Assembly: GCA_910577635.1 (NCBI GenBank)
Contig: CAJTNR010000006.1
Coordinates: forward strand, 1-64,000
Reading direction: 5' to 3'
DNA length: 64,000 bases
From: an uncultured Vampirovibrio sp.
Lineage (GTDB): Bacteria; Cyanobacteriota; Vampirovibrionia; Gastranaerophilales; Gastranaerophilaceae
Below the pieces are notes generated by a model that saw nothing but the letters and a program-made list of their open reading frames with translations, was not told where the DNA came from and did not search any database. Position 1 is the stretch's first letter, and each line of letters begins with the position of its first letter. Made by a program: the position numbers and the translations under genes. This document shows positions 43,408-52,224 of this stretch, one piece after another.

Positions 43408-44541
43408 TTAAAACATAATATCAGGTATTCCATCCCCATCTATGTCAATTCCATCATACTGTCCATCCCCATCTATGTCAATTAATGTACCATCTATTTT
43501 GCCGTCACCGTCAAGATCAATTCCGTCAAATTTGCCGTCACCATCAGTATCAATGAGTGTTGCATCTATTTTACCATCACCATTGAAATCAATTCCAAAA
43601 CTAACTTCGCCGCTAAAACCGTGCTGAGCAATCTGTTCGTTCAGATATTTTTGGAATCTGCCGTCATTTAAAGCCTCTATCGCTTGCCCGCTTATACCAG
43701 ATAATATTCCGTTTGCACCGGCCAATGTGGTAGAAATATAAGTTTCGCCACTGTCACCTATAGCTTTTGTAATATCTCTACCAAACATATCTTTTATTTG
43801 TTCTTCTTCAGAACCGAAAAATTTTGCAAACAATGGTGAATGTTTAATAGTATGTAATAAATCTGGTAAAACCCTACCTTCATCTTCTGAAACCGGCGTA
43901 TCATTTATTGCACTTGTTCCCCAATTGCTTCCACTCATAGAACTTCCTTTAAATGCAGGCAATGCAAAATGCTTTGCGTTGCCTGAACTATCTATAAAAG
44001 CGGAAATACCTTCTGCTTGATCTACAAATATTCCATTTTCTTTATCTATGTATTTTCCGTTTAGCAAATCAATGTTTACACTACCATCAAAGTTTGTATA
44101 GATACCATTTTCAGGATCACAATAGTCAAAGCGTTCAGGTCGAATATCAATAGGAGTACCTTTTATGCTAAAAATACCATCATCTGCATCTGCTGATAAA
44201 ACACCCAAAGAAAGGGATTTTTCTGATGTATCAACATCTATTTGAGCATCAGTAAGAGCACTGTCAATAAAATTATCATCACTTATTAATAATCCTGCTG
44301 TTATACTTAAAAGGAATGGTGCACCGACCATTCCAATAACGCTTAATTTATCAACAAGGCTTTCTTCTTCATTTTTTTTACCATTGCCTTTGAAAGATAA
44401 TGAAACATTTCTTTTTTCAAAAATATCAACCTGATTATATTTTTCTGTTGACATTGTATTGTAATCGGATATTTTAAAATTTGTTCCATTTTTGAAAATA
44501 TTTTTTGTTTGTAAATTAGAGCCGATAGATTGAACTTGCAT
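43408..44541 (-). CDS. Island protein with calcium-binding-like repeats
   Basis: 377-residue protein, first of the operon. LSFKG tag at residues 48-52, one hydrophobic segment at about 66-87 (VIGMVGAPFLLSITAGLLI), then a mixed domain. Residues about 315-377 contain five D-x-D/N-G-D-G-x-x-D loops (for example DTDGDGKFD, DLDGDGKID, DIDGDGQYD), like thrombospondin type 3 or dockerin-type calcium sites. These suggest an extracytoplasmic location and calcium-dependent folding. Function unknown. Confidence 0.65.
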   Translation of the reverse strand: MQVQSIGSNLQTKNIFKNGTNFKISDYNTMSTEKYNQVDIFEKRNVSLSFKGNGKKNEEESLVDKLSVIGMVGAPFLLSITAGLLISDDNFIDSALTDAQIDVDTSEKSLSLGVLSADADDGIFSIKGTPIDIRPERFDYCDPENGIYTNFDGSVNIDLLNGKYIDKENGIFVDQAEGISAFIDSSGNAKHFALPAFKGSSMSGSNWGTSAINDTPVSEDEGRVLPDLLHTIKHSPLFAKFFGSEEEQIKDMFGRDITKAIGDSGETYISTTLAGANGILSGISGQAIEALNDGRFQKYLNEQIAQHGFSGEVSFGIDFNGDGKIDATLIDTDGDGKFDGIDLDGDGKIDGTLIDIDGDGQYDGIDIDGDGIPDIMF

Positions 44542-44658
44542 TACTATATCTTTCTTGAAATATTGCTACTTTCAATATTTTATCATATAAAACTCGTGAA
44601 TTATTTTTTTTGCTATAAAAATTAAATTATTGAAAAAAATTAACAATTACTTCATATT

Positions 44659-44838
44659 TTAACTTTTTCTGAATGATTCAATATCTAATTTTTTAACGTA
44701 TTTAACGTAATTTTCAGAATCAATATTATTCTTTTTTATGTCCGAAATAACAGCTTTTATGCTTTCATAGTTCATATTTTTTTCTTCAATTAAGAACTTA
44801 ATTAGCCTTATTCTATCTAAATTTTCAATTTCTTTCAT
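44659..44838 (-). CDS. Small ORF beside the tRNA-Arg attachment site
   Basis: 59-residue basic, helical protein frame (MKEIENLDRIRLIKFLIEEK at its start). It begins 57 bases inside the island from the tRNA 3' end, where excisionase or integrase genes often lie. It matches neither visibly. The ribosome-binding site is weak. Confidence 0.4.
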   Translation of the reverse strand: MKEIENLDRIRLIKFLIEEKNMNYESIKAVISDIKKNNIDSENYVKYVKKLDIESFRKS

Positions 44839-44894
44839 CTTTTCAAAAATTTTTGTAGTAATTTTGTAGTATTTTCAAAAATAGGCACAAAAAA

Positions 44895-44968
44895 TACGCC
44901 CGGCGCGATTCGAACGCGCGACCCTTTGCTTAGAAGGCAAATGCTCTATCCAGCTGAGCTACGGACGC
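44895..44968 (-). tRNA. tRNA-Arg (anticodon TCT)
   Basis: 74-nt tRNA on the minus strand. Acceptor GCGTCCG pairs with CGGGCGT, discriminator A. The D-arm contains GCTCAGCTGGATAGAGC. Anticodon arm TTTGC-CTTCTAA-GCAAA, T-arm GCGCGTTCGAATCGCGC. CCA not encoded. Reads AGA. It is the insertion target of the island at 37090-44894. Confidence 0.95.
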
Positions 44969-45193
44969 ATAATTTAAGTTATTCAATTGTCATTTCCCAG
45001 CTGAATAGAGCATTTTGCTGTTATTTTTTTGAAAGCTATCGCTTTCAATGGCAGCTGAGCTACGGACGCATAATTTAAGTTATTCAATTGTCATTTCCCA
45101 GCTGAATAGAGCATTTTGCTGTTATTTTTTTGAAAGCTATCGCTTTCAATGGCAGCTGAGCTACGGACGCATAATTTAAGTTATTCAATTGTC
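44951..45193. repeat. 101-bp tandem repeats built from tRNA-Arg pieces
   Basis: Two complete 101-bp units (44951-45051, 45052-45152) and a partial third (to 45193). Each begins with 18 bases of the tRNA-Arg 5' end (CAGCTGAGCTACGGACGC as read on the plus strand). Each full unit also holds, in inverted orientation, a D-arm/anticodon-stem-like piece (for example 44998-45017) and the palindrome GAAAGCTATCGCTTTC. They lie directly upstream of the tRNA on its transcribed strand. Confidence 0.9.
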
Positions 45194-45218
45194 CAATTTA
45201 ATTTTATCAGATAAATTG

Positions 45219-46946
45219 TTATTCGCAAGTATTTTTTTGATTTTTTATTGGGATTGTAATTCTAAAAATAGTTTTATAATCAGCTTCGTTTTCTATAATG
45301 CCGCTAGTGAAAGAGATTTCACCTTTATGCTTTTCAATAATTTTTTTACAAATCGCAAGTCCTAAACCGGTTCCCTGCCCTTTCTTTTTTGTTGTAAAAC
45401 CGGCTTGGAAGATATTGTCTTTATTTTTTTCGCTGATTCCTGCGCCATTATCAAGAATTTCAACAACCAAAGAGTCATTATTCGTCCTTGTTTTTAGTTT
45501 AATTTTTCCTAAGTAATTATTATCTTTGTTTTTTATTTCCTCAATTGAATGAAGCGCATTCATAAGAATATTCAAAAAAACCTGATTCAACATATTAGGA
45601 TAACAATTAACAAGAGGAATATCCCCCCAGTCTCGAATAATTTCATAACCGTTTTTAGTTTTATGGTGAATTAAATCCAGGGTTAGATCAAGTTCTGAGT
45701 TAATATTTGCCTCTTGAAGAGTGGTTTCATCTAGTCTTACAAAGCGTTTTAGTGATTGAACAATGGTTGTAATTCTTTTTATGGCTTCTTTATCAACTGA
45801 ATTAATTTCTTTAAGGATTTTTAATTGAGAAGAACTATAGTTTTCAAAAGCTTTTTTCATCATTTCATTATTAGCACTAATTGCACCTAAGGGGGTATTA
45901 ATTTCATGTGCAACGGATGCTACTAATTGTCCTAAAGAAGCCATTTTTTCTGAATTTATTAACTGCAGCTGGGTTTCTTTTAGTTCTTTAATTGTACTTT
46001 CAAGTTCTTCTTTTTTTTGCGATATCTGGTGAAACAAGCTGGCTTGTATTAAAGAAGAGGATACAACCATTGAAATTCCGACTAAAAGTTCGCGTTCTTG
46101 AGCCTGGATATCTTTTTTGGGAGTAAAAATAACAGCAATTCCATAAAGCTGGGAGTTTTTTAGAATCGGCATTATAATTCGAATTGTTGAATTAAGAAGA
46201 GGAATACTTGCTCCTTCGTGTTCTTTTAAACAGGGCTGAATTGAATTAATCCCTGCGTGCAATTCGTCTGTCAGTTTTTTTGAATATGTAACTTTTTCTC
46301 CTATTTGAGGAGCATAGACATTAGGATAAGTGTACTTTATAATAAAATTATCTTTATTATATTCGGCAAAATAGCCTTTATTGGCTCCAAAAACAATACT
46401 CAGCTCTTTTAGTGATTTTTCAATCAACTGTTTAATATCCAGCTCGTTTTTAATACTAATTGAAATTCGATTCAAAAGAGCCATTTTAACCGCTTGATTC
46501 TGTGCTTTAGAATTAGTTGAAGCAAACTCAATATTCTGAATCCTTAATCTTTCGTTTTCTTCTTTTAGTTTTTCTCTTTCTAGTTCATCTGTAATATCGT
46601 AAAAATAAACAATCCGAAAACGGTTTTTAACGCTAAAAGCCTTGATTGTAAAGTGGTAGAATCTGTCTTCTTCTTTTTGATAAGTTACATAGGTTGTAAA
46701 ATTAATATTCTTATTGATTGCACTAATTATGGGGTTATAAGTTCTTAAATCTTCAGATTTTAAAAAACACATTTGATATGAAAACTTATAGCTGAGTTTT
46801 TTTAAACACTCAGTCCCTTTTTGCGAACTATAATCACCGAAAATTTTTTGAAAAGAGATATTATGATATAAAACTTCTGTTTTTTTATCATAAATTATAA
46901 TCGGTTCTTCTAAGTTATGGTAGAAGTTAATTAAAGCGTTGCTCAT
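45219..46946 (-). CDS. PAS-GAF sensor histidine kinase
   Basis: 575-residue cytoplasmic sensor kinase without membrane segments. PAS domain about 1-118, short coiled linker, GAF-like domain about 150-300, coiled coil. HisKA follows with phosphoacceptor H347 in SVAHEINTPLGAI. The HATPase has N-box NILMNALHS, DNGAGI and GFTTKKKGQGTGLGLAI, all intact. It overlaps the upstream MerR-like gene by one base (TAATG), so the pair is cotranscribed. Its cognate response regulator is not adjacent. Ligand unknown. Confidence 0.9.
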   Translation of the reverse strand: MSNALINFYHNLEEPIIIYDKKTEVLYHNISFQKIFGDYSSQKGTECLKKLSYKFSYQMCFLKSEDLRTYNPIISAINKNINFTTYVTYQKEEDRFYHFTIKAFSVKNRFRIVYFYDITDELEREKLKEENERLRIQNIEFASTNSKAQNQAVKMALLNRISISIKNELDIKQLIEKSLKELSIVFGANKGYFAEYNKDNFIIKYTYPNVYAPQIGEKVTYSKKLTDELHAGINSIQPCLKEHEGASIPLLNSTIRIIMPILKNSQLYGIAVIFTPKKDIQAQERELLVGISMVVSSSLIQASLFHQISQKKEELESTIKELKETQLQLINSEKMASLGQLVASVAHEINTPLGAISANNEMMKKAFENYSSSQLKILKEINSVDKEAIKRITTIVQSLKRFVRLDETTLQEANINSELDLTLDLIHHKTKNGYEIIRDWGDIPLVNCYPNMLNQVFLNILMNALHSIEEIKNKDNNYLGKIKLKTRTNNDSLVVEILDNGAGISEKNKDNIFQAGFTTKKKGQGTGLGLAICKKIIEKHKGEISFTSGIIENEADYKTIFRITIPIKNQKNTCE

Positions 46947-47578
46947 TATAGTTCTTGATTATCTTTTTTGGTATACAAACCAAAAGGAAGCTGTTGGAAA
47001 CTTGCAAGTTCGTTTTTTAATACAAAAACCTGTTTGTTGAGTGAGTTAACCTGGTTTCGCAAGTTTTCATTCTCAGTTTTAGATCGAATCAGCTCAACTA
47101 TAATTTCATCGAATCCATCCATCTTTTCACTTAGAATTTCACTCATTTTTTTAATTAAATTATTCTCAAGTTTCAAAAGACTGTTTTGTATTTGAATTGT
47201 TTGATTGTTGTTGTTTGCAATAGGGAAAATTGATTCTGTTTTAATTCTGTTTTTTGCTTTTTGCAAAAAATTGATTTTTTTATTGGTGTCAAGTTCAGGT
47301 TCAGGAGCAACTTCAATGGTTGATTGCTGGATAAATTCCTCTTTTTTTGCGATATGCTGCGCTTGCTCGTATAATTCCTTCATTTTTTTTAAGATATCAA
47401 CATCATCCCTTGTAAAGTAAGCGTTTCCAAAGGAATCTGTTTTGGGTTTTAAACAAGCTTTCTTGCATAAAGAAACAACCTGTTCAATATCTGTATTAAG
47501 GATAACTTCAAGTTCCTCTACATTGACTTTTTGTTCCTGCTGCAGTTTTTGTACTGTATTGAATAGTGATTCTTGCAC
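46946..47578 (-). CDS. MerR-like HTH protein with coiled-coil tail
   Basis: 210-residue protein. Residues about 15-70 look like a MerR-type winged helix (VEELEVILNT, then FTRDDVDILKKMKELYEQA). The C-terminal region (about 128-200) is a leucine-rich coiled coil, which suggests dimerisation. GTG start with AGGGGGAGA upstream. It precedes and overlaps the sensor kinase gene, so it may be a DNA-binding or signalling partner of that kinase. That function is inferred. Confidence 0.6.
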   Translation of the reverse strand: MQESLFNTVQKLQQEQKVNVEELEVILNTDIEQVVSLCKKACLKPKTDSFGNAYFTRDDVDILKKMKELYEQAQHIAKKEEFIQQSTIEVAPEPELDTNKKINFLQKAKNRIKTESIFPIANNNNQTIQIQNSLLKLENNLIKKMSEILSEKMDGFDEIIVELIRSKTENENLRNQVNSLNKQVFVLKNELASFQQLPFGLYTKKDNQEL

Positions 47579-47720
47579 TGTGAATCTTTCTCCCCCTTGT
47601 CGACCAATAAATATATTTATTATTATAGAATAGAAACCTAAAAAAAGAAAATATGTTGCAAAAATTTCATAAAATTTAATATTTGTAGTATTATATTAAA
47701 ATAATGAGGAGTTTAGAATA

Positions 47721-48338
47721 ATGGAAAAGAAAAAAGGTCTTTTTATAACCTTTGAAGGAATAGATGGATCTGGAAAAACAACCCAGCTTGAACTTGTTGA
47801 TAAATATCTTAAAGAAAAAAACCTAAAAACGCTCTTAACACTTGAGCCGGGAGGATGTGAGCTGGGCAAGAACATAAGACAAATTCTTCTTCATTATGAT
47901 TCCTATGTTAATGATACTGCAGAACTCTTTCTTTATCTTGCGGATAGAGCCCAGCATACAGATACTGTCATTCTAAAAGGATTAAAGGAAGGAAGTATTG
48001 TTTTGTGCGACAGATTCATTGATTCAACCGCCGCTTATCAAGGATACGGGCGCGGGTTTGATCTTGAAAAAATCGATTATCTTAATAAAGCTGCAACTTT
48101 AGGTTTAGTTCCTGACTTAACTTTTGTTTTTGATATTGATCTTGAAACAGCGCAAAAAAGAGTCGGAAAAACCAAAGACAGAATGGAAAAAGAAAAACTT
48201 GAGTTCCACAAAAAAGTAAAAGAAGGGTATTTGGATTTAGCAAAAAAATATCCTGATAGGATAAAAGTAATAGATTCAACCCAATCAATTGAAAAAATTC
48301 ATTTTGAGGTTAGAAAAATAATAGATAAGGTGCTATGA
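47721..48338 (+). CDS. tmk: Thymidylate kinase
   Basis: 205-residue dTMP kinase. P-loop FEGIDGSGKTT at residues 11-21, DR(F/Y) motif as CDRFIDSTAAYQG and a LID region with KTKDRMEKE. The usual EPGGT motif reads EPGGC here. GAGGAG precedes the ATG. Its stop overlaps the next gene's start by four bases. Confidence 0.95.
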   Translation: MEKKKGLFITFEGIDGSGKTTQLELVDKYLKEKNLKTLLTLEPGGCELGKNIRQILLHYDSYVNDTAELFLYLADRAQHTDTVILKGLKEGSIVLCDRFIDSTAAYQGYGRGFDLEKIDYLNKAATLGLVPDLTFVFDIDLETAQKRVGKTKDRMEKEKLEFHKKVKEGYLDLAKKYPDRIKVIDSTQSIEKIHFEVRKIIDKVL

Positions 48339-49984
48339 AAAAAATAACATTATTATTAAGTTTATTATTATTCACTTCCAATGTTCAAGGAAGCCTTTTT
48401 TACGATATTAACACAGGAGTTTCGCTTTTTTATCAAAACAAAACCCAGGAAGCCAAAACCTACTTTATCAACTACATTAACTCTAACCCTTCTGATAAAG
48501 ACGGATATTTCTGGCTTGCTAAAAGCTATAATGCATTGAATGATACTAAAAATGCTAAAATTAACTTTAAAAAGGCTTATAACTTAGCAAGTATTCAAAA
48601 AAATATTGAAAAAATAAATATTTCCCAAGAGGATGATTCAAGCATTGATGATTACTTTGATATGGCAGTATCATACTTTGAAGCGAAAAACTACAAAGAA
48701 GCGGATTTTTATGCCGATTTAATGCTGAGACTGGATTCTAAATCCAAAAGCGCATATTATCTTAAAGCAAGGGTGCAAAAGGCTCTTGGCAACAAAGATA
48801 AAGCAATTGAGTACTTGAACAAGGCAGTTTTATTTGATAATACTTTTTTATATACCAACTTAGCGAAAAGTCTTGGAGTAAAAACTGCTCCTAAAGCAAC
48901 TAAGGAAATGTATGATATATTAGCGCTGGAATCACTTTATAGCGGCAATATTAACAATGCTATTATTAACTATAAAAAGTTTCTGGAATTTGAGCCAGAT
49001 AATATTGATGCTCTTAATTCTTTATCTGATTTGTATATCAAGAATAAGGAATTAAACAAAGCAAAACTCACTGTTGAAGAAGCTCTTAGGGTTAAACCAA
49101 ACAGCATTTGGGCATATTTAAACGAAGCAAAAATTTATGAGCTTAATAATCCTGCTAAAGTTGAACCTACCCTTCTTAAGGCTTACAAAATCAATCCTAA
49201 TAATAAAGAAGTTATCTTAAAATTGGGTAATTATTACTTGCTGCAAAAAGATTTTTTCCAATCTAAAAAATACTTTGAGAATTTAATAACTATTGATGAC
49301 ACTTCCTATGAAGGATACTTTGGATACATCTATTCTCTTGTTGAGTTGGGAGAATTAAGCAAAGCTCAAACTTATATTAGAAAAATGAACCATGTTAAAC
49401 AAAAAAATGGCGAAATCGACTTTTTATTAGCGAAAATCTGCATTAATCAAGGGCAGTTTATAAGTGCTAAAGATTATCTTGAGGAAGCTATTAAAAAAGA
49501 GAATAATCCATCTTATTACCTGGAGCTTGCAAAAATTAACTATTTGTTAGCAGACTTTAAAGAATCCTTGAATAATTTGGAGTTTGTTTCTTCGAATAAT
49601 GAGGCTAAAGAGTATTTGATTAAAAACTACATTAAACTAAAAGATACAAAAAGCGCTCTTGAAGTGCCTTTTGATAAAGATAGATTAATATATAAATACA
49701 ATTTGTATGAAATTTATTCAATTAGAAAAGAAAATGAAAAAGCAAAAGCACTTCTAAAGGACGCTAAAAGTAAAAAACCTGTATCTGAACAGGATTATAT
49801 TGACTTAGCTCAAATTAACTATGAACAAAAAAATATTCCAAGTGCAATTAAAACACTCGATTCAATGATTAAGAAATATCCTAATAGCAAAAGAGGATAC
49901 ATTGAGAAGATAAAGATCTACTTTTTAGAGGAAAATCAAGAAAAGCTTAAAGAAACTATACAAAAACTTCAAGAAATAAACTAG
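48335..49984 (+). CDS. Secreted TPR-repeat protein
   Basis: 549-residue protein with a signal peptide (ITLLLSLLLFTSNVQG) followed by about a dozen TPR-like helical pairs through to the C-terminus. Predicted to be periplasmic or surface-exposed. It overlaps tmk by four bases. The partner is unknown. It is unrelated in detail to the other TPR proteins at 13365 and 54529. Confidence 0.8.
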   Translation: MKKITLLLSLLLFTSNVQGSLFYDINTGVSLFYQNKTQEAKTYFINYINSNPSDKDGYFWLAKSYNALNDTKNAKINFKKAYNLASIQKNIEKINISQEDDSSIDDYFDMAVSYFEAKNYKEADFYADLMLRLDSKSKSAYYLKARVQKALGNKDKAIEYLNKAVLFDNTFLYTNLAKSLGVKTAPKATKEMYDILALESLYSGNINNAIINYKKFLEFEPDNIDALNSLSDLYIKNKELNKAKLTVEEALRVKPNSIWAYLNEAKIYELNNPAKVEPTLLKAYKINPNNKEVILKLGNYYLLQKDFFQSKKYFENLITIDDTSYEGYFGYIYSLVELGELSKAQTYIRKMNHVKQKNGEIDFLLAKICINQGQFISAKDYLEEAIKKENNPSYYLELAKINYLLADFKESLNNLEFVSSNNEAKEYLIKNYIKLKDTKSALEVPFDKDRLIYKYNLYEIYSIRKENEKAKALLKDAKSKKPVSEQDYIDLAQINYEQKNIPSAIKTLDSMIKKYPNSKRGYIEKIKIYFLEENQEKLKETIQKLQEIN

Positions 49985-50059
49985 CCAGGCGGGTAATATA
50001 CAAAAGAGGCTGTATTTAATAATATCATTATAAAGTAATTAACCGGGTATGGCTAAACA

Positions 50060-50722
50060 ATGGACCTTGTTACAGTATTTATAGTTGATGACTACTTATT
50101 AACAAGAATTGCCCTGAGGCAATATATAAACAACAATAGTTCTTTGAAGCTTATAGGAGATTTTTCCAATGCTAAAGACTGTATTAATCAGCTAAAAACA
50201 CTCCAGCCCGATGTAATTCTTATGGATATTGAGCTTTTTGGAATTAATGGATTGGAAGCAACGAAAATTATAACTCAAAAATATCCTAATATTAAAGTTA
50301 TAATTCATACTTCTTTTAATTCAGATGAAAGAATCCTTGCTGCAATGTCCAGCGGTGCCAGCGGGTATTGTTTGAAGAATGATTATTCTAATTTGAATAA
50401 AATAATAGAAAATACAGTAGTGCAGAAGAATTTCTGTGTTGATCTTGAACTGGCAAAAAGTGCTTTTTCTAAAATTCCATTAGGTAATATTTATGATTTT
50501 GAAAATTATTATGAATATCAAAGACTTAAGAATTTGTTAACCGAAAGAGAACTTGAAGTTTTGGGTTTAATGGTTGAAGGAAAAACTAATTCTCAGATTG
50601 CAGATGAAATTATAGTTTCAACAAACACCGCAAAAGCTCATGTTGGTAATATCTTAACTAAATTCTCCGTTAATGACAGAGTCCAGGCTGTAGTCAAGGC
50701 AGTAAGAGCTAATTTATTCTAA
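50060..50722 (+). CDS. NarL/FixJ-type response regulator
   Basis: 220-residue two-component regulator. The receiver domain (about 4-120) has phosphoacceptor D56 in ILMDIELFG. The C-terminal LuxR-type HTH reads LTERELEVLGLMVEGKTNSQ, then STNTAKAHVGNILTKF. The gene just downstream encodes a small kinase-like protein, so the two probably form one system. Shine-Dalgarno is weak. Confidence 0.92.
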   Translation: MDLVTVFIVDDYLLTRIALRQYINNNSSLKLIGDFSNAKDCINQLKTLQPDVILMDIELFGINGLEATKIITQKYPNIKVIIHTSFNSDERILAAMSSGASGYCLKNDYSNLNKIIENTVVQKNFCVDLELAKSAFSKIPLGNIYDFENYYEYQRLKNLLTERELEVLGLMVEGKTNSQIADEIIVSTNTAKAHVGNILTKFSVNDRVQAVVKAVRANLF

Positions 50723-50733
50723 AAAAGGAAGCT

Positions 50734-51492
50734 ATGTTTACAAAAAAAAGATTAAGAAAAGTCTATAAAGAAAAAATTAGACGAATTAATAGCAAATATC
50801 AAAAAAAATTGCAGGCTGAAAGAAACAAATTCAACTGTATTCTAACGCACGATATTAAAACGCCCCTTTTAGCGCAGATTCAGAGTCTCGAGCTTTTGTT
50901 GAAAGGAGAGTTTGGAGCGTTGAATCAAAACTTAAAAGAAATTGTAAGTGAGATTCTTAATTCTAATTGTTTTTTATATGAAATTGTCACTAATACGATA
51001 TTCTTAACCAAATATGAAAATGAAAAACCAAAGCTAAAGTTAGAAGATATTGATATTATCGAACAAATTAGGGATTGTTGTATTAATATTCAAAACTACA
51101 CAAAAGATAAAGGTCAGGATATTGTCGTAAAATCCAATAAATCAAAGAAAATTAAGCTTTATGCTGATAGAAAATTAATTCAAAAAATTATCTTTAATCT
51201 TTTATCGAGTTCTTCCAGTCTGGGTTTTGAGAACTCAAGAATTGAAATTACAGTCAAGGAGAATAAAAACTCTGTTTCTTTTCTAACAAAAAACAAATCG
51301 ATTTATATGACCAAAGAAAAAATAAAAAGCCTTTTTGAGGAGAAAAAAAATCTGTGCGATTTTAACCAGCTTGGGATGAGCTTAAACCTCAATATTGCAA
51401 AAAAACTCATTAAAGCCCACAACTGGGATATAATCGCTCAATCGCAAAAGAATAATTCTTCAATTTTTGGTTTCGTTGCACTAAAAAAGTAG
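50734..51492 (+). CDS. Small histidine-kinase-like protein, degenerate ATPase
   Basis: 252-residue protein starting 11 bases after the response regulator with a good AAGGAAG site. A basic N-terminal helix is followed by a HisKA domain with H39 in THDIKTPLLAQ. The HATPase-like domain keeps the start of the N-box (IFNLLSSSSS). It lacks a clear D-x-G-x-G box (FLTKNKSIYM instead) and has only a weak G2 box (FNQLGMSLNLNIAKK). It may act as a phosphotransfer or regulatory partner instead of an active kinase. Confidence 0.75.
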   Translation: MFTKKRLRKVYKEKIRRINSKYQKKLQAERNKFNCILTHDIKTPLLAQIQSLELLLKGEFGALNQNLKEIVSEILNSNCFLYEIVTNTIFLTKYENEKPKLKLEDIDIIEQIRDCCINIQNYTKDKGQDIVVKSNKSKKIKLYADRKLIQKIIFNLLSSSSSLGFENSRIEITVKENKNSVSFLTKNKSIYMTKEKIKSLFEEKKNLCDFNQLGMSLNLNIAKKLIKAHNWDIIAQSQKNNSSIFGFVALKK

Positions 51493-52068
51493 ATTGTAGC
51501 AATTGAATAAATTGTTAAGGTTTTTTTCTTTAATTGAATTTTCAATTGTTTGTACAATAAGATCCAAATCTTCTTTATTTAAAGTTTTAAGGTTATCAGG
51601 AAGGATTATGTCATCTGTAGATGCGCAGTTAACAAAACCTTGATTAAGAATAAGAAAATTTTTATAAGTTTCAAGAATCACTAAGTACCTTTCATCAATT
51701 CGGTAGAATTTGTTTTTGTAGTACTTATACTCCTTAACAAGAAGATTAGAGGTAAAATCTATTAAAAAATCGATTTCTTTAGTGTATTCTTGTTCGCTTG
51801 TTTTTTCTCCTAAGAGCTTATTACCCTCGATAGCTGCGTTTTTAATGCTTTTAATATAACTTGCCCACATTAAACAGCCAAGGTAGAAGCAAATATTAAT
51901 TTTTAAGTTAAGTTCAAGTTTTTTTAGAACAAGAGGAAAATTTGCTCTTTTGATTCTAATATCTAAAAGTGCATTGAACATATAGTATGTGTATCCTACA
52001 GCCCCTATTGAATCAATAACCAAAGGGGCAAAGCCGGGGTCAAATTTAACTGTCTTTTTTTCTTCCAT
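51481..52068 (-). CDS. Hypothetical helical protein
   Basis: 195-residue mainly helical protein with one moderately hydrophobic stretch (INICFYLGCLMWASYI). No known motif. Convergent with the kinase-like gene, overlapping it by 12 bases. Unrecognised. Confidence 0.6.
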   Translation of the reverse strand: MEEKKTVKFDPGFAPLVIDSIGAVGYTYYMFNALLDIRIKRANFPLVLKKLELNLKINICFYLGCLMWASYIKSIKNAAIEGNKLLGEKTSEQEYTKEIDFLIDFTSNLLVKEYKYYKNKFYRIDERYLVILETYKNFLILNQGFVNCASTDDIILPDNLKTLNKEDLDLIVQTIENSIKEKNLNNLFNCYNLLF

Positions 52069-52224
52069 AAATTTATTTTATCACATTATATTAATTTGGT
52101 TGAAAATTTCTTTATTAACTTTAGTAAATTTATACTTTAGAACTAATCTTAAATACTTATTTTCTATTATAATTATATGGTATAAATGAATACGTAGGAA
52201 AAAAATCGAAAGGCGGAGTAAACC

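Noticed and set aside
43442..43627. Plus-strand frame rich in Pro-Ser-Ile repeats
   Set aside because: Antisense of the calcium-loop repeats of the 43408-44541 gene. The repetition is a by-product.
45028..45048. Hairpin GAAAGC-TATC-GCTTTC as a terminator
   Set aside because: The T-run lies before the stem on the plus strand and gives A's after it on the minus strand, so neither orientation is a normal terminator. It is part of the tandem repeat.
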